From NCBI RefSeq assembly GCF_030272615.1, contig NC_081414.1:825014396-825078395 (forward strand): a stretch of 64,000 nt of DNA. Direction: 5' to 3'. A program made the translations under genes and the position numbers. Within the stretch, counting starts at the first letter, position 1. Every line of letters starts with the position of its first letter. Below, one piece after another: positions 12,350-26,200 of the stretch. The notes below the pieces were generated by a model. The model ran no database searches, was not told the origin of the DNA, and saw only the letters and a program-made list of their open reading frames with translations. This DNA comes from Cryptomeria japonica (lineage: Eukaryota; Streptophyta; Pinopsida; Cupressales; Cupressaceae).

Positions 12350-12895
12350 GTATGCCTGCAAGTTCCCATTTCTGGAAAGTTTCCATTTTTGGCAGGTTTC
12401 CATTTTTGGCAAGTTTACATTTTTGGAAAGTTTCCATTTTGGCAGGTTTCCGTTTCTAGAAAGTTTTTGTTTTTGGCAGGTTTTTCGTTTTTGAAAATTT
12501 TCTGTTTTTGGCAGGTTTTCATTTCTTGTAGGTTTCCGTTTTTTGTAGGTTTCCATTTCTGGAAAGTTTCCATTTTTGGCAAGTTTCTGTTTTTGGAAAG
12601 TTTCCATTTTTTCAAGTTTCCATTTCTGAAAAATTTCTATTTTTGGCAGGTTTCCACTTCTAGAAAGTTTCCATTTTTGGCAAGGTTTTTTTTTTGGCAG
12701 GTTTCCATTTCTGGAAAGTTTTCATTTTTTGAAAAATTTTCGTTTTTGAAAAGCTTCCATTTTTGGCAAGTTTCCATTTCTAGAAAGCTTTTCATTTTTT
12801 GCAGGTTTCCGTTTTTTAAAAGTTTCCATTTTTGATAGGTTTCTGTTTCTGAAAAGTTTCTATTTTTGGCAGTTTCCATTTTTAGCAAATTCCTC
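12350..12895. repeat. Tandem repeat array in the LARD leader (19-bp half-units)
   Basis: Roughly 28 diverged copies alternate between GGAAAGTTTCCATTTTT-like and GGCAGGTTTCCATTTCT-like half-units. GGAAAGTTTCC is itself palindromic. The array keeps several frames open on both strands (for example 12338-12835 plus and 12293-12607 minus). Those frames are a product of the repeat, not genes. Confidence 0.85.
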
Positions 12896-13128
12896 ATGTA
12901 AAAAAAAACCAAAATAAAAACCTCTCTACTCTTTCATTTTTCTTAAATTCTAGTCTTTTAGTGTTCTGTTTTATAACAGATCATTGATAAACATAGAAGC
13001 AGATTTTTTATAACCAAATGAAGGAAATTAGGCTGGATAGCTCACCATGTGTCTACTAACATTATTTTCTCTGCAGGGTTAGAGTAGAGAACATTTTTTG
13101 GTGCTTTTAAAAAGAACAAAATCAAATT

Positions 13129-13260
13129 ATTTCTTGTTCTTTCACAAATTGTTATGAAGGTTAAAAATGAACACCATGTCTGTGTGGAGATGTTATTTCT
13201 TGTTCTTTCACAAATTGTTATGAAGGTTAAAAATGAACACCATGTCTGTGTGGAGCAACA
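13129..13260. repeat. Direct tandem duplication, 2 x 66 bp
   Basis: Two adjacent, nearly identical 66-bp units starting at 13129 and 13195, each containing TTCTTTCACAAATTGTTATG. The near-identity points to a duplication much younger than the element. Confidence 0.9.
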
Positions 13261-14391
13261 TCTCCACTTAGAATAGAAAATCATTGCAATGGAAGGATAA
13301 AAAGAAATTTTGTTTTTCGTGTCTTCGAAGGGATAGGTATTATGCTCTCCCCTTCAATGGGTGATTAGAAAACCAGACTCTCTTCTTTCATGCTTTCACT
13401 TATTTCTTGCAATTGAATCATTTAGAAGGCCTGCCCTCCTGAGTTGCCTTTAGGGCGCCATTAAGGCTGGTGAGAGGGGAACAACCTAAGTGGCAACGAT
13501 TAAAGCCAAGTAATCCAAGCCACTATAAATAAATGTGTATGTGATGAAAATCATATGCGACGAGTGTTACATGTTATCACAATGACGTTATGCCTCCCTC
13601 AATGCCTATATGGTACGTTAAAATCTGTAGAGCGTAGCCTCTACAGACTGAGAGACCTCCCTCAACGGAGTGTAAAACGTTGTTGATTGTGACCACTCGA
13701 ACGAAACCCTTTCTAAACACCTTAGGAATTACAAGCTCAACTGAGTCAGTAACCAGACACTTGAATTATCACAGTGCAAAGGTGGGGAAGAATCTGCCCC
13801 CAAGACACTCACCATATATCTCCCAGGATAACGGGCCAATTGAGGAGAAATCTTCTTTGGTTTAATTTTTGAGAAAAAAAAGGCAAAAAAACGGGCGCAC
13901 CTTAGGGTGTGACAGGGCTGTTTGAGCTAACAAAGTATCAAGATGTGGGTTGTGATAATATTTGTGACCTTTTGACCTTAGGAGAGTTTGTTTGTTGTGA
14001 TATCGAATTGCCCAAATACAATGAAAACAAAATGGGGTCTTGAAAAAGACTACAACATTCATGGGAATTTGAAAAAAGTTCCTTAAACAAGTATTTTTTT
14101 CATGGTTTTATTCTTTTTGATGTGTTTGATGTGTCATTTGCTACATTTCACCAAGTTCAAACATTTTAGAAAATACCAAAAACAAAGTGGAATCTCAACC
14201 AAAGTTTTGTCAAAAACATCAACAAGATCAAATCCCTGAACAAAGTCAAGTTTCAATATCAACAAGATCAAAACCCTGCAGCAAACAAGCTTTTCAACAT
14301 CAACATCAAATTAAACTTTTGCAACATTCTAGAAATGAAGAAAACGTCTTACATGTTGTGATCTTAGGTTCAAACCAATCAAGGAAACATC

Positions 14392-15885
14392 ATGGATTGG
14401 CGTTATGCATTTCATAGGGAAGGTGAAGAATTCATCTCTTCCATTCCCATTCCATCGCCATCTATAGAAACACTAGCTCAACAAATCAATACTTTGCAAC
14501 AACAAATGAGAGACATGACTAGTCCTAGCATCCATAGGGGCTGGTTAGAAAATATGATGAGGGAGGTGATAACCATGAGGGAATCATTATCAGGCCAACC
14601 TTCTTCTTCTTATGAGACCATTCAAACATGCCAACCTCCAATCTTTAACAAAATCATTCCTACCTTAGTTCAACCAACTTTAGAGTCTTGTCAACCTTCT
14701 TTCAACCCAACATATCAATCATACCAATCATATCAACCCAACACTCAAAGTACCTCTTTCAACCAAAATCAAACCTTTTTCAACCAAAATCAACTCCCTT
14801 TCAACCAAGGTCCAGATCAAAATTCATATCAACCCAACATTCAAACTCCTTTCAACCAAAATCAAATCCCTTTCAAACAAAGTCCAAATCAAAACTCATT
14901 CAACCAAAATCAAACCTCTTTCAACCAAAATCATACTCCTTTCAACCAAAATCAAATCCCTTTCAACCAAAATCCAAATCAACCACATCTATCCACCATT
15001 TCATCATCCCCTAAGGTTGCACAAGACCAGTCCTTGCTATTTTCATCCAATAGCACAATCTCCCAAGAGCTATCCATAGCACAAATCCAATCTAATCCAA
15101 GTCATGATTCAGAGAGTCACATTCAGGATCCTTTCTCATCAAGTCAAAAGGTTGAAACCTTCCAAAAATCTCCCATGAATATCCAAACTTCTTCCCTATG
15201 TTAGGAGGACAATCCAAAATCAGAAGAAATCAGTCATGAAATAAATCAAGATCAAGAACAAACCTTTTCATCCTACCTAGTTTTTTATGAAGACTCCACC
15301 TATCAAGAATCTTATGATGATCCCCTCATTCTTTTCTATTCCACTCATAATAACACCCTTGTTTTGAAAGAGCAAGATGTTCTTTCAAGTACCATCCAAC
15401 ATCCACCTCCTAAACAAGATCCCATTATCATTTCTCCTAGTCTCCCCCATGATTCCAATACACAAATTATTCATGAACCCCTTATCAATGAAATCACCAA
15501 TCCAGATCATACTACATAGGACAACTTGTCAACAATTGTATGTGCGCCATCATCAAATGCCAATGTGGTGACAAAAACAAGCATAGCACCAGCTATTCAA
15601 ATCAACACCCAAATTGTTACATCGTCTTCTTCAAGAACAAGCGTAACACCAGTTAATGAAATCAACACCCAAATTGTTTCATCATACTCTTAAAGTGCAT
15701 CAATAAAAATAGGCATAACACCCGCTCATATCACAACTTTGAAACCAAAATCTATTTGCCTCATACACCGACACTTGAAAGACTGGGGGCAAGAAGGTCT
15801 ACCACAGCTGAATTGGTTTGAAAATAAGGAGGCTATAGCAGGAATTGTACATGAAAGACTCCCAGCTGATATATCCTATTGAAAA
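14392..15885 (+). pseudogene. Gag-like, Q/N/F-rich coding region of the LARD-like element
   Basis: An open stretch of 270 codons (14392-15204) begins with a helical segment (TLAQQINTLQQQMRD) that could be a coiled coil. It then runs into a low-complexity domain of repeated PFNQNQ-type units, very rich in Q, N, F, S and P. Coding-like sequence with the same style continues to about 15885, so the whole region looks broken, with about three breaks. There is no zinc knuckle and no enzyme motif. The position (first gene after the leader) and the coiled-coil start suggest a gag-derived or gag-replacing protein. The composition would class it as prion-like. Confidence 0.5.
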
Positions 15886-18287
15886 AGACAGGTTCATCCA
15901 ACTTTTCATCAGAGACCAATGAATTATCTACACAAAGTCCATACCAACTCAATAACAACATGCACCTAAAAATATATTACATCTAAGGGTGGGTTCATTT
16001 CAATTTTTCAATACTACATTTACATATTTCTTTAATGCATTGCATATCTCCATTTCAGAGTGCATCATAGTTGCTTGCATATCACCATTGCACAACATAT
16101 AGTTGCATATCATTATTGCTTTCTCATATAGTTGCATCAATAAAAACATGGTGATTGTCTGAGTTATTCACCTATCTGCATTGAAAGGAACGAAGGTTGT
16201 CTCATTTCTTAGATACTTGTTCATGAAGTCTTTAGGAGGCCTTTAGTCATTCATCTTCAACGTCACATTGTGAATAAGCTTTATCCTTAGTTGGGTATAA
16301 GTTTCACTATCAAGTCTTGTTACCTAAAATCTATCAATTGCTATATTTCACACATTAATCAAAAGCTCTAAGTCATTATAGATACCTAGTTGGTCATGTG
16401 GCTAGTGGAAAATCCAATATTCTGCTTCAGCGTCGTTGCAATTGTCATACCCAAGTAGGTTTCATTACTTACAAGTCAAGGCAAGAAAATAAAAGAAAAA
16501 AGTGTTATGTCAATCTCAAGGCAAAACAAAAAAATGATATATTACTAAAATATCACGCATACAAGTGCGACAAAAAAAAACTTGACTATGGGAACATGCA
16601 AGTAACTCCATCAGGGCTATGGACGCCTACTGGCAATGAAGCAATGTTTGAGAGATTATAGTGCATAACCTCATCGGAGCCCTAAAAGCTTGTTGGTAGC
16701 GAGGCTCTATATGAGATGCTTTTGAAGTCAGAATAACTCACGTAGCTAGCCACATAGGATTCCAAGGGTCTTTGATGGTTATAAGAGTCAGAATAAATTC
16801 AATTGCACACACATGGGCAAAAGAAGATCAAAATTTCAAGAATTGATGGAGAAGTTTTTCACGCCTCCATTCATAAATCTTGGTTACATAGTGTGTTAGG
16901 CTGGATGGTCTAAGTCTTTTGAGAATGGATTGAACGCCTATCTCTGAAACGTTTCGCACCTTTAATCCAATTAGTGCATTTCAGAATGAAAGACACACAC
17001 ACTCATCCTTGTTTGAATAGGAACTGCATTTTTGTCATGCATCCTGCATTAGCATAACTCATATCAAAAATTCATTCTCTCCACCACATTATGTATCATC
17101 GTGTTATCATCATAGGTCTGCATACTTGGGGGCATAACTGAAAAAATTCTAAAAATCATAAAAAGTCTTCAAAAATCAATCAAAAAAAAAATCACAAAAT
17201 GTCATGAAAAAATCAAAACATTCACAAAATGTCATGAAAAAAATCAGTCAAAAACATTCAAATACGATCCTGAAAAAAAAAAATCACCAAAACATCGAAA
17301 ATTCAAAATCAAACCCTAAACATCGAAAAGCTCTTTGAAAACAAATTAAAAATTGAAAAACATCAAAAACTTGCAACAACGTGTCTCACAAGAATCAAAT
17401 ATCCTAGTAGCTATCCAACAAACACTTCGCATGAAGTTCACAGAGGATATAACTATCTTAAACCAAACATCTATAATCAAACTGAACAAGTCTTATCAAT
17501 CGTCAACTATCCATATCAATGTGATCATTATCTTGTCTTAAACAGAAGAGGATATACTCGAAACCAGACAGATCAATCTTAAATGGGGTTCGCAGCTTTC
17601 TGAAACCAGACATTATCAAAATCACATCAAGCAATCACACGAAGATAGAAATCAGTATGGTTGTATTTTGTTCTAATTGGTTTTATCTTTTATCAAATTG
17701 GCAAAGATCATGATTTTAGCTACTCAAGGATGTCCAAAAAGTGACTAGAGGAGCCATGATGGGCATGATCCTTTTCTTTGTTTGTTGTTTGTGGTTTGAA
17801 CCAATGAAGTTTTGGGGCAATTGCTCTAGTGGGTGTATGTGATAGAAGCATTCAGCTTGTGAATGTCACACATACCTCGACCCCTAGCATAATTTCCAGA
17901 ATGGAGGGTTCATTCCTTGTCTGCTACATGTTTGTTCTTTGCAATGAGATATCTATGCATCTTGGTCCCTCATACCTTGGTGTACAAAGCTTCATTGTTA
18001 CATAATAACTCTCAATGATGAAAATGTATTGCACTATGAATAAAGACAAGAAGATTATTCATCATCAATCATATCATTTTATTTTTTTTCTGATCTCATC
18101 ATACTGATTGTCTCTTCAAATCATTCTTTCATCAAGAATCTTTCCTTGAATCAACCTTTTCAATTCTTCCAATCATTCTAACATGATCTCTCTCATCACT
18201 TAATTCCAATCTTTTCATCTATGATTCTATCATTTTCTCGTATTAACTATTCTATCTATCAATCCATAATATTTTGATCTATTATTT

Positions 18288-18475
18288 GTCTTATACATGA
18301 TGCATCCTTCCTGAAACCAAACATGATCATCTATCTTTGTCTTATACAGGATTAGACCTTCCTGAAACCAGATAGATCAGTCTTATACATGATGTATCCT
18401 TCCTAAAACCAGACATTTTGATTATTTTTGTCTTATACAAGATGTGTCCTTCCTGAAACTAGACTTTATCTTTAT
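18288..18475. repeat. Tandem repeat, four ~41-51-bp units
   Basis: Units start GTCTTATACA at 18288, 18339, 18380 and 18430, and each contains a CCTTCCTGAAACCAGA-like core. Related single units occur upstream at about 17535-17620. This is in the 3' internal part of the LARD-like element. Confidence 0.75.
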
Positions 18476-18697
18476 CAATCCAATCCTATCAAATCAATCA
18501 ATATACAAATCACTTCAACCATTTCTTTTCTATAATCAAACTCATTCATGTCATCATGTTAACCATTCTTCCATCTTTAAAGAGATTATTCATGCCTTCA
18601 ATGCACAAACAATCTCTCGAGGGGGCACTATACCCTAATGTCATCGGAACAGTTTTTTTTTCATTTTCTTTAAAACAAGGTCGTTTCGACATTGTCT

Positions 18698-18711
18698 CAA
18701 AGAGGGGCAAA
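18698..18711 (+). other. Polypurine tract
   Basis: A purine-rich tract with AAAGAGGGGCAAA directly before the TGTAGACACC start of the right LTR, in the expected place for plus-strand priming. Confidence 0.65.
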
Positions 18712-19678
18712 TGTAGACACCTAAAAATGTCTCTTTAATCATATACTAATTATTTGTAATTAATTAAGTAATTCTTTAATTATTTGTAATTAATTAAGTA
18801 ATTCTTTAATTATTTGATTAAACTAACTATTTCTTCTAATCATCACCCTTCATCACTTCTAATTATTCTATTTATATTCTCAAATCATTTTAATCGGTTA
18901 ACCCTATTTCAAATATTAATTATTTAATTAATTGCGATTTATTCCTTAGTTGAATAATCTTTATTATTTAATTAAGCTCATTTTTAATGTTTAAATAATT
19001 TAATTTAAATTATTTAAATTAATTAACTTATTTCTCCAATTCTCCAAATTAAAATTTCAATTAATTCCATCTAATTTCATTTCATTTTCTTCCAAATTCG
19101 AATTTCATTTCATTTTCTTCCAAATTCGAATTTCATGTAATTTCACATCATCAAATTCACATTTCCCCAAATCAGAATTTCAGTTAATTTCATGTGCATT
19201 TCAACATTCGAATGACCAAATTCAAGTTCAAGTTCAAATTCAAATTCAAATTGAAAATAAAAATCAAATTCAATTTCAAATTCCTACAACACATGCTAAA
19301 ATCAGAACTGATTGATCAAATCAGTTAACTCATCAATCGTCCTTTTTAACTCTCAATCACTTTTTCCTACTAATCCATCTATTCAGTCTACTGATCAATC
19401 AATCCACTTATTTCTCCAATCAATTCAATCTTCTAATCAATCAATCTAGTCAACTAGCTAGTCTATTCAGTAGAAGTCTACTGGTCAATCAATTGCATAA
19501 ATCTCAGTGCAATACTTGAGAGTCACCTACAAGCACAATTCAGAGAAGCACAATGGAAACCACGATCCACAATGAGGGAGTTTCATTTATTTGAATTTAT
19601 TCTTATCTTGTGTTAATTTCTATTGGTTTATGTTCCTTATTCCCTGTTGCTGCATTAATGATTTTTAAGCATGAAACA
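18712..19678 (+). repeat. Right LTR of the LARD-like element (967 bp)
   Basis: Starts TGTAGACACC after the purine tract and ends ATGAAACA, matching the left LTR end. It contains a short internal duplication (TTTAATTATTTGTAATTAAT, near 18755-18815) absent from the left copy and lacks about 170 bp found there. Confidence 0.75.
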
Positions 19679-20184
19679 GTTTGCATTCATACTCTCCACT
19701 GCGAGCTCCACTGCTATGTTCATCGTAACATTTTTATGATTTTATTATTCATAAAGATACACTTTGATTCATTGTGCCCCTCCACCTTTGGCCACACCCT
19801 CAACCCCTACCCAACACTACAAAAAATGCCAGATAATGTATATTAGATATAAGATTAAGTACATGCTGGGCAACTCTGGCCTAACATTATATACAAGAAA
19901 ATGAGATATACTTACATGCATATATCTTGAGTTGGCAATTAGCCAACAAATTTTCCAGGAATAGGGCCCCTTAACCCTAGGCACCTTTAGCCAAAAAAAC
20001 AAAGAAAGGATATACATCTTTGTATTTATCACAGTTGTGTAATTTACATCTGGACTCACTGCTAGCATGTTTTGAATGTCCTAGTGCCATGCCGTGCCAT
20101 ACATTTAGGAAGCAGGGCGGCTTAGCTAGACATTTCCCGAGGACATGTACACAGGTCACAACATTGAAAATTTACAAAAAGCAA
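19679..20184. other. 3' flank of the propeller gene
   Basis: Between the LARD-like LTR and the stop codon of the minus-strand gene. It should contain the 3' UTR of that gene. I see no clear canonical poly(A) signal and no separate gene. Confidence 0.4.
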
Positions 20185-20292
20185 TCATGAGGGAGAAGCA
20201 GTCAAATAACTTGACTTGCAGCGGCTTGTTGGTGTGTTTATTATACGAACCCAATGCCAACTGCCATTTTCTGTTTTCCTTAGCTCTGCAAG
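20185..20292 (-). CDS. Propeller gene, last exon with stop
   Basis: 108 bp from acceptor TTTGCAG to the TGA at 20187-20185. Encodes LAELRKTENGSWHWVRIINT and a short tail ending SYLTASPS. The W-H-W start of a blade here suggests the last strand closes the propeller. A second AG seven bases downstream (CTTGCAG) could be an alternative acceptor but would shift the frame. Confidence 0.8.
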   Translation of the reverse strand, partial: LAELRKTENGSWHWVRIINTPTSRCKSSYLTASPS

Positions 20293-23200
20293 CTGCAAAG
20301 ATGAAATTTCTCAATTATTAGACATTTCTAGGGAATAAAAAGAAATATAAACCCATTATTCAGAATTGCAGTTTTTTAATATGCCCAGAGTCTGTTCTAT
20401 TTCTGGATACATATTCCAGGGTGAGCAGTCTCCAACAAGGTGAACAATTCCACTCACAGTTGGATTTTCACTCAACCCAGGTGGACTAACTTAGTCATTA
20501 TTTAAGGATGTGTTGAAATTAAGTGCAATATTCCTTACCCTGCCATCTCTCAACACGAACAGAACAGAGTGTTTAGAAAAGGGAACTGGACGAAGTGGCG
20601 CTACCTGTATATATTGAGCAATCCATCAAATCCTCTGAAAAAGGAATAATTCATCCATTTCAAGTGTATTATAGAATTTATACAAGTGAAAGTGCCAATT
20701 GTATCTTTTGTAAAGGACAAAAAGTCTAATTACTTTTGAGAAAAAACAAACCGATTTCTTACCTTTTCATCACAGTCAATATCAATGAAGTATATATGGT
20801 GTCCAGACATAGAACCTGGACTACTATGGTATTTAGTGTCTTGCCTGAACTCCTTGTTTTGTCCTTTGTAATCAAACTGTAACTTTTGTTCTTTGTAAGC
20901 CATGTCCTTTATAGACTCATTTGGAAAAGGATTAATAATTTCTACCGATGGAAAACCAAACTTTCTCCATTTCCATGTACTGTCATCTATATACCTGTTA
21001 TAGACTTCGCCATTTGTGCCAATCACAAACAATTGATTACCATCAAAACTTGGGCCAGGAGCTGTTGAAAGGGTGACATCTTTTTCTGGTATTCCATGGA
21101 CAATCCATTTCCATCCATCTCTTGTATGCCAATGAAACTCTACAAGTCCACCATCTTCTGACCGCATAAATAGTGAAGCTGACATGGACATAAAAGATGG
21201 CCTGACAACCACCCCGGGTAACCTTGATAGCACCAAATGTGGGGCTTGATCATGTTCATACCACAACTTTGTAACACGATTATACTGGTAGAGATGCCCA
21301 TCATTTCCTATCACAAAAACTACATTGTACCTCAATAGTTCTTGATCTGCAATGGAGGCAACTTGTGCATTATCTGGCTGACCACAGTCTTGCCATACAA
21401 ATTTTCTCAATGCAACCTACAAAAAAAAAATTATAAGAGGTAAATATGACTATTTATGAAACATTAACAATTTATTCTAACCAAAAGACTTTCAAATTTT
21501 AGAAAAGTTATATTCAATTTCTTTCCGCCAGAATTTATTAACTTACTATGAACTGAATAAGGTTTCCATTTTTGTCAATGAAAAACAGTGCATCCTCAGC
21601 TGTAACCTTACGGTCTTGACCATGAACATCCCATGGTGACCCTAGTATCACTTGTCTTCCTCCTTCCATGGTACTACAATTGAACCATATTAAACCACTA
21701 GCATTCCTCTCACGGATGAAGAGATTTCCATGATTGTCAACTACAAATAGACTACCATTGTATACTCCTAATATGCCACGAACAACAGATGAATGTTCGT
21801 GTTTCAACCAAATCCATAAGTTTTCATTCAAGAGGTGTTCAAAGGTTATCCCATCATCCGTCACCAGGAAAAAGGATCTATCTGGTTGCATAGCACGTAT
21901 TCGGAAAAGGGTGTCAATATTGTTAGTGGGTTCATACATATCATTGGTTTCAGAATGTAAATTGTGCCTATGCATCTTGTGAACAGTAGAACGGCTCTGA
22001 TAAGCTCTTCCTTTTTTCCTTCTCATTGTTGATGAGATTCCAGAATCAGTTGTTTGATCTTGACCTTGTGCATCCTTGAGTCCTTCAACACAATTCCAAG
22101 GTCCCTGAGACTCTGTACAATATCCTGCATTTCCACCTTCACTTTCAGGTGCATCTATTACTGACCATTCATAACCAGCCAATAACTTTCTTCGAAACAC
22201 ACTTTGTGGAGATGGACCCACATCTTCCCCACCAAGGCCTGACAAATGAAGCTCCCCAAGTCGACCATCGTCTAACGGAAAAAAGATCCTGCCAACCTGA
22301 AGCAACACTCCTGGAATAGATCTTGCAACTTTAGCATCAAATGGTTGTCTATGGTCTATCCACTTTGATGGTATCACATTTCTCTTTGCCACACCTGTCT
22401 TTTATTAAAAGCAGAATATATGAGAAAATAAGAAGCATTCATGCAAGCAAACCATTCAAAGTTGATAGAAAGCACTTGAGGGTAAAATCATATAAAATAT
22501 AAATTCATATATGAAGAATCTAGGTTAAAGTGAATGGGTTTTTCATATTCCTCATGTTTCTTGAGGAAATTTCTGGCTCATGCTGATTGCACAGAAAACT
22601 AGAATTATAGAAAGACAAGTGCATTTGGCATCTATAACCACAAATGATTTTATTCATTCTCCTAACGTAAATGAGAATATTGCTTCTATTTGACATTCCT
22701 AACCAAAATAATCATAACATATTTTATTTTACTAAGCATTAGGGGAAGAGCACCGGTAGTTGAGCACCCTAACATTGCGCTTCTCAAAATCCTACGTGGA
22801 AATTCCAAATCACTCCCAATTTTTTACAGTAGCTTACTTGGCAAGTCCCCTGCTTATAACTAAGCTTCCAGCACCACATCATCAAGTATGGTGCCACATC
22901 AGCATGCTTTTTGCCAAGGTGTCCAAAACAGCCCAAAAAAAAAAGTGAGACCAATAGGCGTGCAAAAGAGGCCCCAATAGTTGTGCAGCTGATATGGCAT
23001 CACTTGATTGGTTACTTTTTACAATATTAGTACATTTCCTAACAAAAAATGATATTTTATGTTTCAAACAATAGGTTTTATTTGTTCAATTTTTGGAATA
23101 AAAGGTATCAACAACCCTCACAACAATTGGTACATGCTCAACTACTGGTGCTCTTCCCCTATGTGCCAAATTGTAATGTCCCCTACTAAGTTTAGGCCTG

Positions 23201-26200
23201 TTTTAACCATAATTAATCCATCTCAACATACTTATGACTTAAACTACATAGATTAGGAGACATAACCATCTTAATATGAATCCAATCAGCGATAACATAA
23301 TCTTCTCCCTGATATTGAATTGATAATTCAATCTGATTTAAATCTCAGATTTACTTGTTCTTTCAAATTACTATTTCTATATATATATATATATAATTTA
23401 TTTTCAGATAGTATTATACTATATACTTTGCTACAAGGTAGTTCTTATAAAATACAATAGTAATTATAATCATTATATTATTCTCTATAATTATATTATT
23501 ATTATTAAGTTCTGCAGAAAAAACGTTATTGTGTTTCTTATATTAAGCACTTATTAAGAACATCCCCACGCATACCACCGAGAACAAGGATGCTACTGCC
23601 TGTAACTTAATGACAGTTCTGATCTGATCTGATCCATGGTGATCTCTACACTATTAATCTTGAAGTATATGCAGCCAGTTCTTGGCACTAGGTCAAATGG
23701 TCAAGTTGGGCAATCCGAATAGGATATAATAAAGATATGATGATCTTCTGAAGGAGTTTGATCTCCATCTTATATCTTGCACATTGGGAAAGGTTGCAAT
23801 CAAAGAGATATGTCTTTTCTTAATTATGTCTCCACATAATTAGATTGCCCCTCTTCATAGAAGATCGATTCTCTTCATGCAATCGCACCCCTTTCTTTAA
23901 TTAATGATCATGTTGATCGGTTAATTATCCTTAATCGTGTAATGTTTATAGCGTCGGTCAGATTCTTCCCTAAACTGACTGTGCAAATCCAATTTTGGCC
24001 TTAGACATTTTGTGGATCAATTTATATTTGCATTGTCTTATGGGCTCGCCGATATTTGTGGTTATAAAAATGTTTAAGCGTAATCAGCCACTCATTGGAT
24101 TATAAGACGTGACCTATGTTTAACTTAAACACGTGTTGATTAAAGTATAACTAATCTCCAATGAAGAGACATGATTGCCGACCCTTGGAGGAATCGTGTT
24201 GATTGGCATCATTCATGAACGGGCATATATAGTTCGATCCTCTCTCTTTTTGAGGGCATCGATTAAGACATTCAAGCAGATCATGTTCTCCCTACTTGCA
24301 GTTCGAAAGTATTCTACAGCAGATTGTTGATATTCTACAGCAGATAGAAAACTATCTACAGCAGGTTGAGCATCAACTAAGGAATTCCGATTCTCTATAA
24401 GAGATCGTATATTCTCTATATTGAATTGTTGTTGTTCATATATATAACTTCAAGAGTGAAGCAAATTCTTTGTAAAGTCTCTTGACATAATTGAGATAAT
24501 AAAGACATATTTCATTGCTGGGTTTTTCACCTTCAAGAGGAAGGTTTTCCCAGGAGAATATCTGTGCATTTGTGTGAATTATTGTGTTATCTAATCTGAT
24601 CATAAAACTTAACAAATCGTACACTTTTCATGCTTTGTCTGATTGCTATCATTAAGTGTTCGTAATACTCTTAATTACTGCGGTTTAGTTACGGTTTGTA
24701 ATTACCAATCTTGTATTACGCACATAGACTAATCGTTATTAATTAGTCTCTTTACTTTATCCTAATCATTCCTTCTTATTGCACAATCATGTGTCTTGCT
24801 TTAATCGATCGCTTTATCAATTACTCACATCGTCGTTTCATGTATGATCGATCTATAATACTTGTTCTTGATGAGATTCTTGGTATGATAATGAAATCGT
24901 TATGTCCTTCATCTCTTGGCATACTTCCTTAATTTAATAAGGACTCTTTATCGAATATCAATGAGAATTGAGTTTCATATATGATTGATCTGTCTTTTGA
25001 TTATGAAGGACAATCAATTGGGCTCTGCCGATTATCGATAGCAAGTCTATTTGATCTATAGTTATCATGCTGACCGATGAATAGTGATTGTTGATCAAGA
25101 CATACAATTCAATCATCGACATGGAATATACCCCATTATTTATTCCATTGTGGTTCCACTCTATGTTAAATGGATTGCCTTCAACATTATCGATTGCATA
25201 CCTTCTTAGAAAGATCAGAGATTGTTATATTTGTTTAATGTAATATAATATTAAAATACATATTTAATAATTTCAAATAATCATTCGTTGATAAATATTA
25301 TTTTATATTAATTAATAAATAATAATTGCTTCATTTAGTTTATATATATAGCAATCAAGGAGGGGACATGACACAGATCTGTTTGGGTAAACATTGAGAT
25401 ATTCGATATCCTTTGGTTACATGGTAAGTTACATATGCATGCTAATTATATCCATAATTTGGATTGAAAAACATTTCACACCAAGAATAAAACGCAGTAT
25501 GATCAAGCAAAATGCTACTTAGAACACCAAATACGTTATAGGTTGCTCTTTCAAATGGTCCATGTTTAATTCATGAATCATGATTAGCTAGTCCTCAGAA
25601 GTTATAGTTTAACACTATAGTTGCTTACAGCAATGTTCCCATTAAGGCACACATTTAATAATTTATTAGTTTTATGAATATGCTTTTCTCGAGTCCAATT
25701 TACATTATAAATACTAGAGACATTTTCTAAAACGTCCATGTTAGATCATAAAGCATAAAGAAGTCAATTTCCAAGTGTACAAAATAAGAAATGCTGTTAA
25801 ATAAAACAAACTTCATATAATGTCTATTTAGTGGTCGCATTTTTGCCAGAAAGAACCAGATGCAAATCAATTAGGTCCATAGGAAAATTAAATGGTCACA
25901 TTTGAAACATAAATTTCAGAGACATGCGATCAGAAAAATAACCCTAGAATTGGTCATATTTTTAACGTTAGCAACTACTCCATTGCTCAACTTCCTTCAA
26001 TTGTTTGGTAAAATATTTTTCCTGTTCACCTTGTTGGTCAACACAAGGAACAATTCTACTGCAAAAAGATTTTAACCCTAGACCTCAGCACAGATGAAAT
26101 TCTTTCAATTCTTTTAATTCTCAGCCTACAAAGCATGGTGCATGAAACCAAAATACCTAGATATTTGGTGCTTGGCTTCTTTACCCTGAATGCAAGACAG

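Larger units (their letters stand above)
11246..19678 (+). mobile_element. Non-autonomous LTR element (LARD-like), both LTRs present
   Basis: Two long direct repeats (about 11246-12306 and 18712-19678) flank 6.4 kb of internal DNA. A primer-site-like sequence follows the left repeat and a purine tract (AAAGAGGGGCAAA) precedes the right one. I see no protease, reverse transcriptase, RNase H or integrase, only one gag-like low-complexity coding region, so it must have depended on a helper. The TGTAGACACC start after a G-rich tract recalls the Tat/Ogre group of Ty3/gypsy. The LTR copies differ by many substitutions and several indels, suggesting an old insertion. The left LTR lacks the expected first bases, and no target duplication was found. 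Confidence 0.7.

Noticed and set aside
12293-12912. Several overlapping open frames on both strands
   Set aside because: All come from the 19-bp tandem repeat, which lacks stops in several frames; the lysine/asparagine-rich products are repeat translations.
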